A DNA stretch of 64,000 bases from Vondammii sp040505895. GTDB taxonomy: Bacteria; Pseudomonadota; Gammaproteobacteria; Chromatiales; Chromatiaceae. The notes beneath the pieces were generated by a model. It had not been told where the DNA came from. It did not search any database and saw nothing but the letters and a program-made list of their open reading frames with translations. A program made the translations under genes and the position numbers. The stretch is taken from assembly GCA_040505895.1 (NCBI GenBank), contig JBEVXU010000007.1:310001-374000 (forward strand). The letters run 5' to 3'. Positions 36,656 through 44,304 of the stretch are shown here, piece after piece (positions within the stretch are counted from its first letter, which is position 1; each line of letters starts with the position of its first letter).

Positions 36656-36887
36656 TTCAACTCAAAGTTTAGCCTATTGAGTTCCAACTTGAGTATAGAC
36701 ACGCGACGGCAGCTGACCTCAGATCGGCTTTGTCCATATTGATGTCAATGACCCACTGCGATCTATGTTACTATGGTCTGCTGCATAAGCCGCCACTTAC
36801 GTGGGGTCCTCTAGTTGACATCCGGCAAAATAAGGTCGGCACGATTCCGTTGCCCCCTCTGGAACTCATTCAACTTAAAGGATTATC

Positions 36888-38183
36888 ATGTCAATAGTGC
36901 CCCCATACCCACCGCAGACCCGCCCTTATTCCCAGCAGGCGCCGCCGATCTCCACCGTCCAGACCCTCACCGATACAGCTTCATCCTCCTCAGGTTCACT
37001 TTCCACACTATCAAACCCACTCATCGCTAACCACAAACATGCCGCCAGAAACGATTTGGCGATACCCGCACAGCCGCTGCCTCTCGATATACAGAAAAAA
37101 ACCACAACTGCGGTTGTCTATTGCGAAGGCAACTTCGGCGCCATCGATGGTAAAACCGCTAACGGGCTGGTTCGTTACTCAGAGAAGTATGAAATCCTCT
37201 CAGTCATCGATAGTGAGAAGGCCGGCCTTGACACAGGCACAGTGCTGGACAATAAGCCAAATGCCATCCCCATCTGTAACAATCTCACCGAATCACTGAT
37301 AAAGGCCGGTTATGTACCCGACTATTTCATCTTCGGCATGGCACCATCCAGTGGCATGCTATCGCCTGATGAACGCAGTTTGATGCTTAAGGCCATGGGC
37401 CTGGGAATGAACATCGTGAATGGCCTGCATGAGTTCTTGAGCGATGACCCGGAGTTTGCTGCACTGAGTGCAGAGAAAAATGTAACGATCCTAGATATTC
37501 GAAAACCGCGCCCCAAGAAGGAACTACGCGTATTCAGTGGCCGCATAGCCGAGGTCACCTGCCCACGTATTGCCATACTGGGCACCGACTGTGCTATCGG
37601 CAAACGTACCACAGCCACCATTCTGACTCGCGCCCTGAATGATTGCGGCATCAAAGCCGTCATGATAGGCACCGGCCAGACCGGTTTGATCCAGGGTGCT
37701 CGTTACGGTGTCGCACTTGATGCCGTACCGTCACAGTTCTGTGCAGGCGAGATGGAAGCCACCATTGTCAAAGCATTTGAAATTGAGAACCCTGACGTCA
37801 TCATCATCGAAGGGCAAGGCGCACTGGGGCACCCCGCCTTCTCAACCACATCCTTTATCCTCCGAGGCAGCTGCCCCGACGGTGTTATATTGCAGCATGC
37901 ACCAGGGCGGCCTCACCGCTGCGATTTTGAACAGATGGCAATCCCAGCACCCGCCACTGAGATCAACCTCATTCAGACTTTCGCCGAAACGAAGGTCATC
38001 GGCCTCACAATCAACCATGAGAATATAACCGATGCTGAGGTTACAGCAGCCATCGCGCTGTATGAGCATGAACTCGGTATCCCCGCTACTGATGCGTTGA
38101 CCCGCCCCACCGAACATCTGGTGGAGATAGTCCTCTCGGCATTCCCCGAACTAAAGGAGAGAGTGACCGTACGCGCACAATGA
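36888..38183 (+). CDS. DUF1611 family P-loop protein (DgcN-like)
   Basis: 431 aa. Residues 1-65 are a Pro/Ser/Thr-rich extension absent from typical members, but the ATG has a strong AAAGGA ribosome site, so I keep it. A Rossmann-like domain follows (TTTAVVYCEGNFGAIDGKTA). The C-terminal P-loop domain has GTDCAIGKRTTA near residue 226, GTGQTGLIQGARYG, and DVIIIEGQGALGHPAFS near residue 305. DUF1611 proteins include DgcN, reported in a D-glutamate catabolic route. The stop overlaps the next start by 4 nt, so it acts with the racemase-like enzyme. Confidence 0.85.
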   Translation: MSIVPPYPPQTRPYSQQAPPISTVQTLTDTASSSSGSLSTLSNPLIANHKHAARNDLAIPAQPLPLDIQKKTTTAVVYCEGNFGAIDGKTANGLVRYSEKYEILSVIDSEKAGLDTGTVLDNKPNAIPICNNLTESLIKAGYVPDYFIFGMAPSSGMLSPDERSLMLKAMGLGMNIVNGLHEFLSDDPEFAALSAEKNVTILDIRKPRPKKELRVFSGRIAEVTCPRIAILGTDCAIGKRTTATILTRALNDCGIKAVMIGTGQTGLIQGARYGVALDAVPSQFCAGEMEATIVKAFEIENPDVIIIEGQGALGHPAFSTTSFILRGSCPDGVILQHAPGRPHRCDFEQMAIPAPATEINLIQTFAETKVIGLTINHENITDAEVTAAIALYEHELGIPATDALTRPTEHLVEIVLSAFPELKERVTVRAQ

Positions 38184-39283
38184 GTGCACCGCGATTGGAG
38201 ATCGACCTCGGAAAAATCGAGCATAATGCCCGTACCTTGGTTGATCGGCTAGGCAGTCGTGGCATCTCGGTCACAGGAGTTACCAAGGCGACTCTCGGCT
38301 CCCCCGAGGTCGTCGGGGCGCTACTTCAGGCTGGGGTTCTTGGGCTTGGCGACTCCCGTATCGAGAACGTTGAAGCGATGCGCCATGCTCATGTATCGGC
38401 ATCAATAACGCTTATCCGTTCACCAATGCTCAGTCAGGTGGACCGGGTCGTGGCGCATGCCGATGTGAGTTTAAACACCGAACTCGATGTCATTAGCAGG
38501 CTCTCATCCGCTGCACAGAAGGCGAAACGGACGCACGGCGTCGTGCTCATGGTCGAGCTTGGCGACCTGCGTGAAGGCATCATGCCGGGCGACCTGGAGA
38601 AGGTCGTACGTGAGACGCTTCGCTTCCCGAACATCGTGTTCAAAGGCATCGGCACCAACCTTGCCTGCCGCTGTGGTGTGTCACCCGATGCAAAAAATAT
38701 GGCCGAGCTGTCTGCGCTGGCCGATTCGATCGAAGCCACCTTTGACACCACGCTCAGCATCATCTCTGGAGGTAACTCGGCCAACCTTCAATGGGCTCTA
38801 AGCGGGACAGATACGGGACGTATTAACAACCTCCGCTTGGGAGAAGCGATCCTGTTAGGGTGTGAGCCTCTACACCGCCAACCGATCGATGGTCTGCACA
38901 CCGATGCCATCACCCTCATCGCTGAAGTGATAGAGTCGAAGGTCAAGCCATCACAGCCATGGGGAGAGATGGCACAGAATGCTTTTGGCGAGAAACCATC
39001 CTTCACAAATCAGGGCAATATCTCACAGACAATTCTGGCCGTTGGGCACCAGGATGTCGACCCTAGCGGTCTCCAGCCACCTCCCGGAATCGAGATCCTC
39101 GGAGCCAGCAGTGACCATCTCACCACCGATACCGGTAGCTGCAACCTGTCAGTCGGTGACGAAATCAGTTTCCAGCTAAACTACAGCACACTGGTTCGCG
39201 CCATGACCTCACCCTTCATCGCTAAACTCATGAAGGTTCAGAGCGGTCACACATCGCGGCCTTGCAGTTACGTCACCCACTGA
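38180..39283 (+). CDS. Alanine/ornithine racemase-family PLP enzyme
   Basis: 367-aa fold-type III PLP enzyme (N-terminal alanine-racemase barrel, as in ornithine racemase and YhfX-like proteins). The N-terminus is LEIDLGKIEHNARTLVDRLG. The PLP-binding Lys is in VTGVTKATLGSPEV near residue 35. The conserved family run LMVELGDLREGIMPGDLEKV lies near residue 127, and ISGGNSANLQWAL near residue 195 is a probable phosphate-binding loop. Translation is coupled to the DUF1611 gene (ATGA at 38180). Together they suggest D-amino acid interconversion; the substrate is not known. Confidence 0.85.
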   Translation: MSAPRLEIDLGKIEHNARTLVDRLGSRGISVTGVTKATLGSPEVVGALLQAGVLGLGDSRIENVEAMRHAHVSASITLIRSPMLSQVDRVVAHADVSLNTELDVISRLSSAAQKAKRTHGVVLMVELGDLREGIMPGDLEKVVRETLRFPNIVFKGIGTNLACRCGVSPDAKNMAELSALADSIEATFDTTLSIISGGNSANLQWALSGTDTGRINNLRLGEAILLGCEPLHRQPIDGLHTDAITLIAEVIESKVKPSQPWGEMAQNAFGEKPSFTNQGNISQTILAVGHQDVDPSGLQPPPGIEILGASSDHLTTDTGSCNLSVGDEISFQLNYSTLVRAMTSPFIAKLMKVQSGHTSRPCSYVTH

Positions 39284-39324
39284 ATCGTGGCGTCCTGTAA
39301 TACTTCCGGGACACTCAAGATAAT

Positions 39325-39392
39325 CCTAGAATACGCAGTTGGACGGTCAGCAACTTAGTCTCAGAATGGAGCGGTCAACTGCGGAATCTAGG
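39325..39392. repeat. Palindromic CCTAGA element, copy 2 (68 bp)
   Basis: Bounded by CCTAGAATACGCAGTTG and its near-inverse CAACTGCGGAATCTAGG. It is in the same orientation as copy 1 at 36563-36655, so the two frame exactly the DUF1611/racemase pair. Confidence 0.85.
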
Positions 39393-39406
39393 ATAATTGA
39401 TATATC

Positions 39407-39715
39407 TTATCTCTCCAGTACCGCAATTCGATTTCGAAGGGTCTCCACCTCCTCCAATAACTCCAGTGCCAACGCCGCACCGGCCAGATTGAGACCGAGA
39501 TCTGACTCCAGCCGCTGAATAATGTGCACACGGCGCAGGCAGTGGCCAGGGAAATACCAATGAGTTTGATCTACTCCCACCGGCTCAATCACGCCCTCTT
39601 CCACCAAAGCCAGTATCCAATCAGCGGGCTTACCGCAGGCGCGGCTAAGTTCGCCCAAGGTAAACTCGGTGCTCTCTTCAACAATAATGCCGGTTAGTAT
39701 AGTTTGCTTGCTCAT
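39407..39715 (-). CDS. cbpM: Chaperone modulatory protein CbpM
   Basis: 102-aa MerR-like helix-turn-helix protein that in E. coli binds the J domain of CbpA and inhibits it. The family pattern is EFTLGELSRACGKPADWILA near residue 17, LVEEGVIEPVG, a HWYFPGHCLRRVHIIQRLES segment near residue 52, and a C-terminal coiled helix (LLEEVETLRNRIAVLER). It lies 3 nt downstream of cbpA, the usual arrangement. Confidence 0.92.
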   Translation of the reverse strand: MSKQTILTGIIVEESTEFTLGELSRACGKPADWILALVEEGVIEPVGVDQTHWYFPGHCLRRVHIIQRLESDLGLNLAGAALALELLEEVETLRNRIAVLER

Positions 39716-39718
39716 GCT

Positions 39719-40672
39719 CTATACCCCCATCTCAACGCGTGGGTTGAAGGAGAGTTTGTTTGCCATCTCTCTATACAGTGCCTTGGCCTGTTCACTATCG
39801 GCAGGGGGTGCCACCACACTCAAGGTCACATAGATATCACCCGCGGGATTGCCTGGTATGCCTCGCCCTTTAAGACGAAGCTTGTTGCCGCTGTTTGAAC
39901 CGGCTGGGATTTTAAGATCCACCTTGCCATCGGGTGTTGGCGCTTTTATCGTTGCGCCTAATGCCGCCTCCCAGGGGGCCACGGGCAGTTGCATATGCAG
40001 ATCAGATCCCTCCGCACGATAGATCGGATGAGGTTTGAAATGAATCTCCAGATAGAGATCACCCTTCACACCCTGCCCCATGCCGGGTGCCCCCTGCCCC
40101 GCAAGCCGAATTTGCTGCCCCTCTTTGATGCCCTTGGGAATCTTCACGTTAAGCGTGCGATTTGTTAAGCGCATCTGGCCATGGGCATCCAGCGCTGGTG
40201 ATTGCAGGCTAATACTGCGAGTTGAATCAAGAAAAGTAGCTTCCAGTTCCACCGTCACCTTGGCGTGATGGTCTTGACCACGGGCGTTGAATTGAGTGCT
40301 ATAGGCCGTATGAGCACCCTGCCCCTGACGGCCAAACAGCTCTTCAAAGAAGTCACTAAAGCCGCCCATATCCTCCTTGGTAAAACCACCACCGCGAAAC
40401 TCAAAGCCGGAATCCCAATTAGGCGGCGGGTGAAACTCCTGCCCAGCCTTCATGTTGTCACCGAGGCGATCATAGGCAGCACGTTTTTCCGGGTCTTTTA
40501 GCACCTCATAGGCCTCGCCGGCCTCTTTAAACTTTACTTCGGCATCAGGCTCTTTACTGACATCGGGGTGATATTTCCGTGCCAGCTTGCGATGCGCACG
40601 TTTAATATCATCCTGAGAGGCATCACGCTTCAGGCCCATGATTTTGTAGTAATCTTTATATTCCACAGGCAA
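39719..40672 (-). CDS. cbpA: DnaJ-class co-chaperone CbpA
   Basis: 317-aa J-domain protein that stimulates DnaK; in E. coli it also binds curved DNA. The N-terminal J domain includes RKLARKYHPDVSKEPDAE with the HPD motif near residue 36. A Gly/Phe-rich linker (FEFRGGGFTKEDMGGFSDFF) follows, then two substrate-binding beta domains (NVKIPKGIKEGQQIRLAGQG and KVDLKIPAGSNSGNKLRLKG). The DnaJ zinc finger is absent, as expected for CbpA. It forms an operon with cbpM inside the proposed island. Confidence 0.94.
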   Translation of the reverse strand: MPVEYKDYYKIMGLKRDASQDDIKRAHRKLARKYHPDVSKEPDAEVKFKEAGEAYEVLKDPEKRAAYDRLGDNMKAGQEFHPPPNWDSGFEFRGGGFTKEDMGGFSDFFEELFGRQGQGAHTAYSTQFNARGQDHHAKVTVELEATFLDSTRSISLQSPALDAHGQMRLTNRTLNVKIPKGIKEGQQIRLAGQGAPGMGQGVKGDLYLEIHFKPHPIYRAEGSDLHMQLPVAPWEAALGATIKAPTPDGKVDLKIPAGSNSGNKLRLKGRGIPGNPAGDIYVTLSVVAPPADSEQAKALYREMANKLSFNPRVEMGV

Positions 40673-40840
40673 CTCCAGGTTATGGAATGGCTCAGCGCCA
40701 ACTTAAGGGCCGCGGTCACTTACTCAAGAATAGAATAAATTTTCAACTTCGGAAGTTTCCTGCAATCGGTTTGAGTTCAGAATAAAGGCCGGCCTATCCC
40801 ATGCCTGCACACCATCGACACTCCGCCCACCACATAACCA

Positions 40841-41116
40841 TCAAAAATCCTCCGCGACCAAGACGTAAGCATAGGTTCCCTTACCCCCCCCACCGCGCCT
40901 ATAGACCTTGTCCGCAACCTCATAGATCATTTCCCGTGCGTTATCGAAGGCCTTCAGAAACTCCGCCTCGGCATTACCCATCTCGGGACAGAGCTGTTTT
41001 AGGGCGGCCGTTTCCAGAAAGAAAGAGACTTCCATCGCTCGATCATATCCCCAAAACAGGACACGGTTATGGCTCTCATCAAAACTTCGGCTTGGGTTCG
41101 GAAAGTGCAATTTCAT
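40841..41116 (-). CDS. DUF1488-like small protein
   Basis: 91 aa beginning MKLHFPNPSRSFDESHNRVL. The start and the helix that follows (MEVSFFLETAALKQLCPEM) resemble DUF1488 proteins (E. coli YhdZ-like small proteins of unknown function). A Gly-rich stretch (YRRGGGGKGTYAYVLVAEDF) ends the protein. Its ATG overlaps the stop of the preceding gene as ATGA at 41113-41116. No function is known for the family. Confidence 0.6.
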   Translation of the reverse strand: MKLHFPNPSRSFDESHNRVLFWGYDRAMEVSFFLETAALKQLCPEMGNAEAEFLKAFDNAREMIYEVADKVYRRGGGGKGTYAYVLVAEDF

Positions 41117-41493
41117 TGTTGGGCACCCACAGCGGTAGCCTGATCGGGCGTCATACCCTTCAAAAACTTGAAGAGATCACTATCCGTTGAAAGCACCAGG
41201 GTGGTGGTGTTGGCGATGGAGATCTGGTTGGTCACGGCTGTTCGGGCTGCAGCCGCCGATAACTGCGTAGCGGACACCACGTCATAGGCCGCCAGCAGAA
41301 CCTGCTCATTGTCCGCCAGACGTGGCAGCAATCTGTCCGGCCCTGGGCGTGGATCGGTTTTATGCCGGCTGGCCAATTTTACCGCGTGACGATTCAGTTG
41401 CTCGATGCTGAACAACTCTGAGCGCAGTAACTCGGTGTCCGGGTCGTTACCCGATGCACTCCGTCTACGTGCCGCAAAATCCGATCCTTTCAT
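41113..41493 (-). pseudogene. Chimeric ORF with N-terminal fragment of a cyclic beta-1,2-glucan synthase-like protein
   Basis: About 126 aa from the ATG at 41493, which has a GAGGAG ribosome site. Residues about 15-75 (LLRSELFSIEQLNRHAVKLA, then GPDRLLPRLADNEQVLLAAY) look like the extreme N-terminus of the very large NdvB/GT84-GH94 cyclic beta-1,2-glucan synthases (roughly 2800 aa). After that point the sequence switches to an unrelated Thr/Ala-rich tail (NQISIANTTTLVLSTDSDLF) ending at the DUF1488 start. I read it as a deletion fusion joining the start of a glucan synthase gene to the end of another gene. It may be translated but cannot be an active synthase. Confidence 0.55.
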
Positions 41494-41784
41494 GGCGATG
41501 ACATTCTCCTCGCCCCGGTGGCCGGCGCTACCAGCCTCACACTCCATGTTGGCCAAAAATTCACAGCATATGTTCTCAGCGCCATCAACCAATTACCTGT
41601 CTATCGCAACTTCCTTACGCTCTCTTGGCAGGTATGGGGGTCATCAAGGCAAGAGTAGAGAGTGTCGTTTAAACATTGATTTGCAGAACTCAACCAGGGC
41701 TTTAAAACATGGCCGTGGACGACTTATCTGCAACTCGGCTGATTGTGGCTTTTGACCAAAACCAGCCAAGTTCAACGCGTCCCG

Positions 41785-41904
41785 TCATTCGCCAAAAAGA
41801 CCTTCTTTGGAAGCCTTCTTGGATTTTTTTGCAGCCTTCTTCTCTTTCGGGGTCATGGCCGGTTTCTTCTTGCTCTCTTTATTGCCTTTTTGTTCTCTGC
41901 TCAT
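41785..41904 (-). CDS. Lys-rich micro-protein (39 aa), unknown
   Basis: Reads MSREQKGNKESKKKPAMTPK and continues with EKKAAKKSKKASKEGLFGE. A good GGAG ribosome site precedes the ATG at 41904. The composition (over a third Lys) suggests a nucleic-acid-binding or disordered peptide. Such small Lys-rich frames are frequent annotated hypotheticals. No function is assigned. Confidence 0.5.
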   Translation of the reverse strand: MSREQKGNKESKKKPAMTPKEKKAAKKSKKASKEGLFGE

Positions 41905-42282
41905 GTTCTTCACTCCTAACAATTAATGGGTAATTTTCAAGTTAATCATGGAAACTCCAACCTGCTGCGCCTGTCAGATGGTTTCAGGATATTTCCAATT
42001 TCAGTGTAATGACTGGATGTTTCGTGGCGTCCTTAGCATTAATAGTGAATTGAACAAGCGATGCGATATTCTTTGCTTACTTACAGAAAGCGAATACACA
42101 ACAGCGGCTGTCGGATCGGAGTTCGCGAGAAAGGAGTATGACGAGCAACAATGACCGTTCGGTCAAAGTTGTGCGGGATAGAGGCTTGCCTGCTTACAGA
42201 CGATGTGCTCGTGACAGCATCCGCTCATTGTGTCTGAAACGCAAATTAACTGAGCTAATGGAGTGAGATCTCCTCGGCTGCC
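41905..42282. other. Island gap without convincing gene
   Basis: 378 nt. A 68-codon plus-strand frame (41948-42154) begins METPTCCACQ without a ribosome site; I do not support it. The rest shows no recognised signal before the mltF fragment. Confidence 0.5.
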
Positions 42283-42390
42283 GATAACAGCCGCAACTAT
42301 TACGATCTGCTGGTATGGCACAACCGGGATCAGATCCCCGCAAAAAATAAGCCACCGACGGTGCTCTCTATTATGCCGGCGACGTTGTAG
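42283..42390 (+). pseudogene. 3' fragment of a diverged mltF copy
   Basis: 35 codons plus stop corresponding to the end of mltF (34507-34614): YYDLLVWHNRDQIPA and PPTVLSIMPA are conserved. The two copies differ at 19 of 108 bases, 13 of which are synonymous. That pattern indicates divergence while the gene was functional, so the fragment probably came from a related strain rather than from a local duplication. Confidence 0.9.
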
Positions 42391-42508
42391 GTTTTAACTC
42401 TTTTTTATTGGTACGGTAGGCTGGAGTATGGGCCTGTGCGACGTTCATCGTGGCGGGGGGATCGCTTGTACATGATTAGGGTCTACGATTACCGAATGGC
42501 GGTTTTCT

Positions 42509-42592
42509 GCCACCATTGCACCGGGCGCTGAAGAAAGCGCGCAGCAGATCACCACACACTTTCGCAAGTATCCCTCCAGTCACTTCAACGCG
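42509..42592 (-). pseudogene. 3' fragment of a diverged tadA copy
   Basis: 28 codons matching the C-terminus of TadA: RVEVTGGILAKVCGDLLRAF here against RVEVTGGVLAEECGDLLRAF in the intact gene at 34673; 23 of 28 residues agree. The stop codon is lost and the 5' part is missing. It directly abuts the right boundary repeat, keeping the order mltF-tadA-repeat-guaA seen at the other boundary. Confidence 0.85.
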
Positions 42593-42647
42593 AACAAGTT
42601 CGCTCCCACAGGCCCCATTCAGCCCCGCTGGAATCATTCCCACTCAA
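42589..42647. repeat. Right boundary repeat of proposed island, in the guaA 3' end
   Basis: 59 nt matching 35241-35299 with four mismatches. It covers a REP arm, 20-odd nt of guaA 3' flank and the last codons of the intact guaA. Confidence 0.8.
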
Positions 42648-44214
42648 TGGTAGCTGGTGGCTTACTCGATATATCATAGGCCACCCGTGAGATACCGGTC
42701 ACCTCGTTGATGATACGGCGAGTCACCAGTTCCAGGAACTCAAACGGCAGGTGAGCAAAACGTGCGGTCATAAAATCGACCGTCTCCACCGCACGCAGTG
42801 AAACCACATATTCATAGCGGCGGGCATCACCCACCACCCCCACCGATTTCACCGGCAGGAAGACAGCAAATGCCTGGCTCACCTGATCGTAGAGGTCGTG
42901 GTTACGCAGCTCTTCTATAAAGATGTGATCTGCCTGACGGAGGATGTCGGCATACTCTTTCTTTACTGCGCCGAGAATACGCACGCCCAGACCCGGACCG
43001 GGGAAGGGATGGCGGTAAACCATCTCCGAGGGAAGACCCAGCTCGACACCAATCTTGCGCACCTCATCCTTGAACAGTTCACGCAGGGGTTCTACCAGCT
43101 TCAGTTTCATGTAGTCGGGCAGCCCGCCGACGTTGTGGTGGGATTTGATAACATGGGCCTTGCCGGAGGCGGCACCGGCAGATTCGATTACATCGGGGTA
43201 GATCGTACCCTGGGCAAGGAACTCCACCCCATCCAGTTTGGCCGCCTCCTCCTCGAAGATATCGATAAAAAGGTTTCCAATTATTTTGCGCTTCTTCTCC
43301 GGGTCGCTCTCACCTTCCAGGCCATTGATGAAGCGCTCTTCAGCATCAACACGAATCACCTTCACCCCCATATGCTGGGCAAAGGCAGCCATCACTTGGT
43401 CACCCTCATTAAGGCGCAGCAGGCCGTTATCGACGAAGATACAGGTGAGACGATCACCGATCGCCTTATGCAGCATGGCCGCCACTACCGAGGAGTCGAC
43501 ACCGCCGGAGAGTCCCAGCAGTACCTGTCCGTCACCTACCTGCTCGTTCATGTGAGCGATACCATCCTCAATGATACTGGCAGGGTTCCACAGCGCCTCA
43601 CAGCCACAAATTTCAAACAGAAAGCGCTCGACGATGCGCTGTCCCTGACGAGTGTGGGTTACCTCCGGGTGGAACTGAATACCGTAGAAGTTGCGTGCCT
43701 CGTCGGCCATACCGGCCAGAGGGGCATTGTCTGTCTCGGCGATGGCATGAAAACCTTCAGGCATCTCTTCAACGCGATCACCATGGCTCATCCAGACATC
43801 GAGCAGACCGTAACCTTCGGGGGTGGTGTGATCCTCTATATCCCGTAACAGTTTGGAGTGGCCGCGGGCGCGAACCTGGGCATAGCCATATTCATGAGTT
43901 TCGGAAGATGCAACCCTACCACCCAGTTGGGATGCCATGGTCTGCATTCCGTAACAGATACCCAGTACGGGAATACCCATCTCAAACACTTGCTGAGGTG
44001 CCCTGGGGGTGTCCTCTGCCGTGACTGTCTCAGGACCACCCGAGAGAATAATACCGGCGGGTTTCTGCTCGGCGATGGCCTTTTCACAGTTGTCGTAGGG
44101 CCAGATCTCACAGTAGACCCCAGCCTCACGCACCCGACGGGCGATAAGCTGTGTGTACTGAGACCCAAAATCGAGTATCAGAATGCGGTGTGCGTGGATA
44201 TCCTGGTGAGTCAT
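42634..44214 (-). CDS. guaA: GMP synthase (glutamine-hydrolysing)
   Basis: Converts XMP to GMP with ATP and glutamine (526 aa). The class I amidotransferase domain has the catalytic Cys in LGICYGMQTMASQLGG near residue 87 and His/Glu in IQFHPEVTHT near residue 180. The ATP-pyrophosphatase P-loop is LGLSGGVDSSVVAAML near residue 233. The C-terminal dimerisation domain ends in ATIEWE. It lies downstream of guaB. The 3' end of guaA is a known target of tyrosine-recombinase islands, relevant to the boundary repeat here. Confidence 0.97.
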   Translation of the reverse strand: MTHQDIHAHRILILDFGSQYTQLIARRVREAGVYCEIWPYDNCEKAIAEQKPAGIILSGGPETVTAEDTPRAPQQVFEMGIPVLGICYGMQTMASQLGGRVASSETHEYGYAQVRARGHSKLLRDIEDHTTPEGYGLLDVWMSHGDRVEEMPEGFHAIAETDNAPLAGMADEARNFYGIQFHPEVTHTRQGQRIVERFLFEICGCEALWNPASIIEDGIAHMNEQVGDGQVLLGLSGGVDSSVVAAMLHKAIGDRLTCIFVDNGLLRLNEGDQVMAAFAQHMGVKVIRVDAEERFINGLEGESDPEKKRKIIGNLFIDIFEEEAAKLDGVEFLAQGTIYPDVIESAGAASGKAHVIKSHHNVGGLPDYMKLKLVEPLRELFKDEVRKIGVELGLPSEMVYRHPFPGPGLGVRILGAVKKEYADILRQADHIFIEELRNHDLYDQVSQAFAVFLPVKSVGVVGDARRYEYVVSLRAVETVDFMTARFAHLPFEFLELVTRRIINEVTGISRVAYDISSKPPATIEWE

Positions 44215-44246
44215 AGTCTGCCTTCCAATGATGCCTCAAACAAAAG

Positions 44247-44284
44247 AACCGCAGTGACAACCGATAGCGGTCTTCACTGCGGTT
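44247..44284 (-). terminator. Hairpin between guaB and guaA
   Basis: On the minus strand AACCGCAGTGA and TCACTGCGGTT form an 11-bp stem, followed by CTTTTGTTTG. It lies in the 90-nt gap after guaB and could lower guaA expression relative to guaB. Confidence 0.7.
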
Positions 44285-44304
44285 ATTGCTGTGCTGAATT
44301 TACT

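Noticed and set aside
41948..42154. 68-codon frame starting METPTCCACQ
   Set aside because: No ribosome site or family; it lies in decayed island DNA. Its cysteines alone are not enough.
35300..42633. Prophage
   Set aside because: No capsid, terminase, tail, lysis or integrase gene is recognisable; the cargo is metabolic, chaperone and relic genes.
42898..43848. 316-codon open frame antisense to guaA
   Set aside because: guaA has every catalytic motif on the other strand; this frame is a reading shadow.
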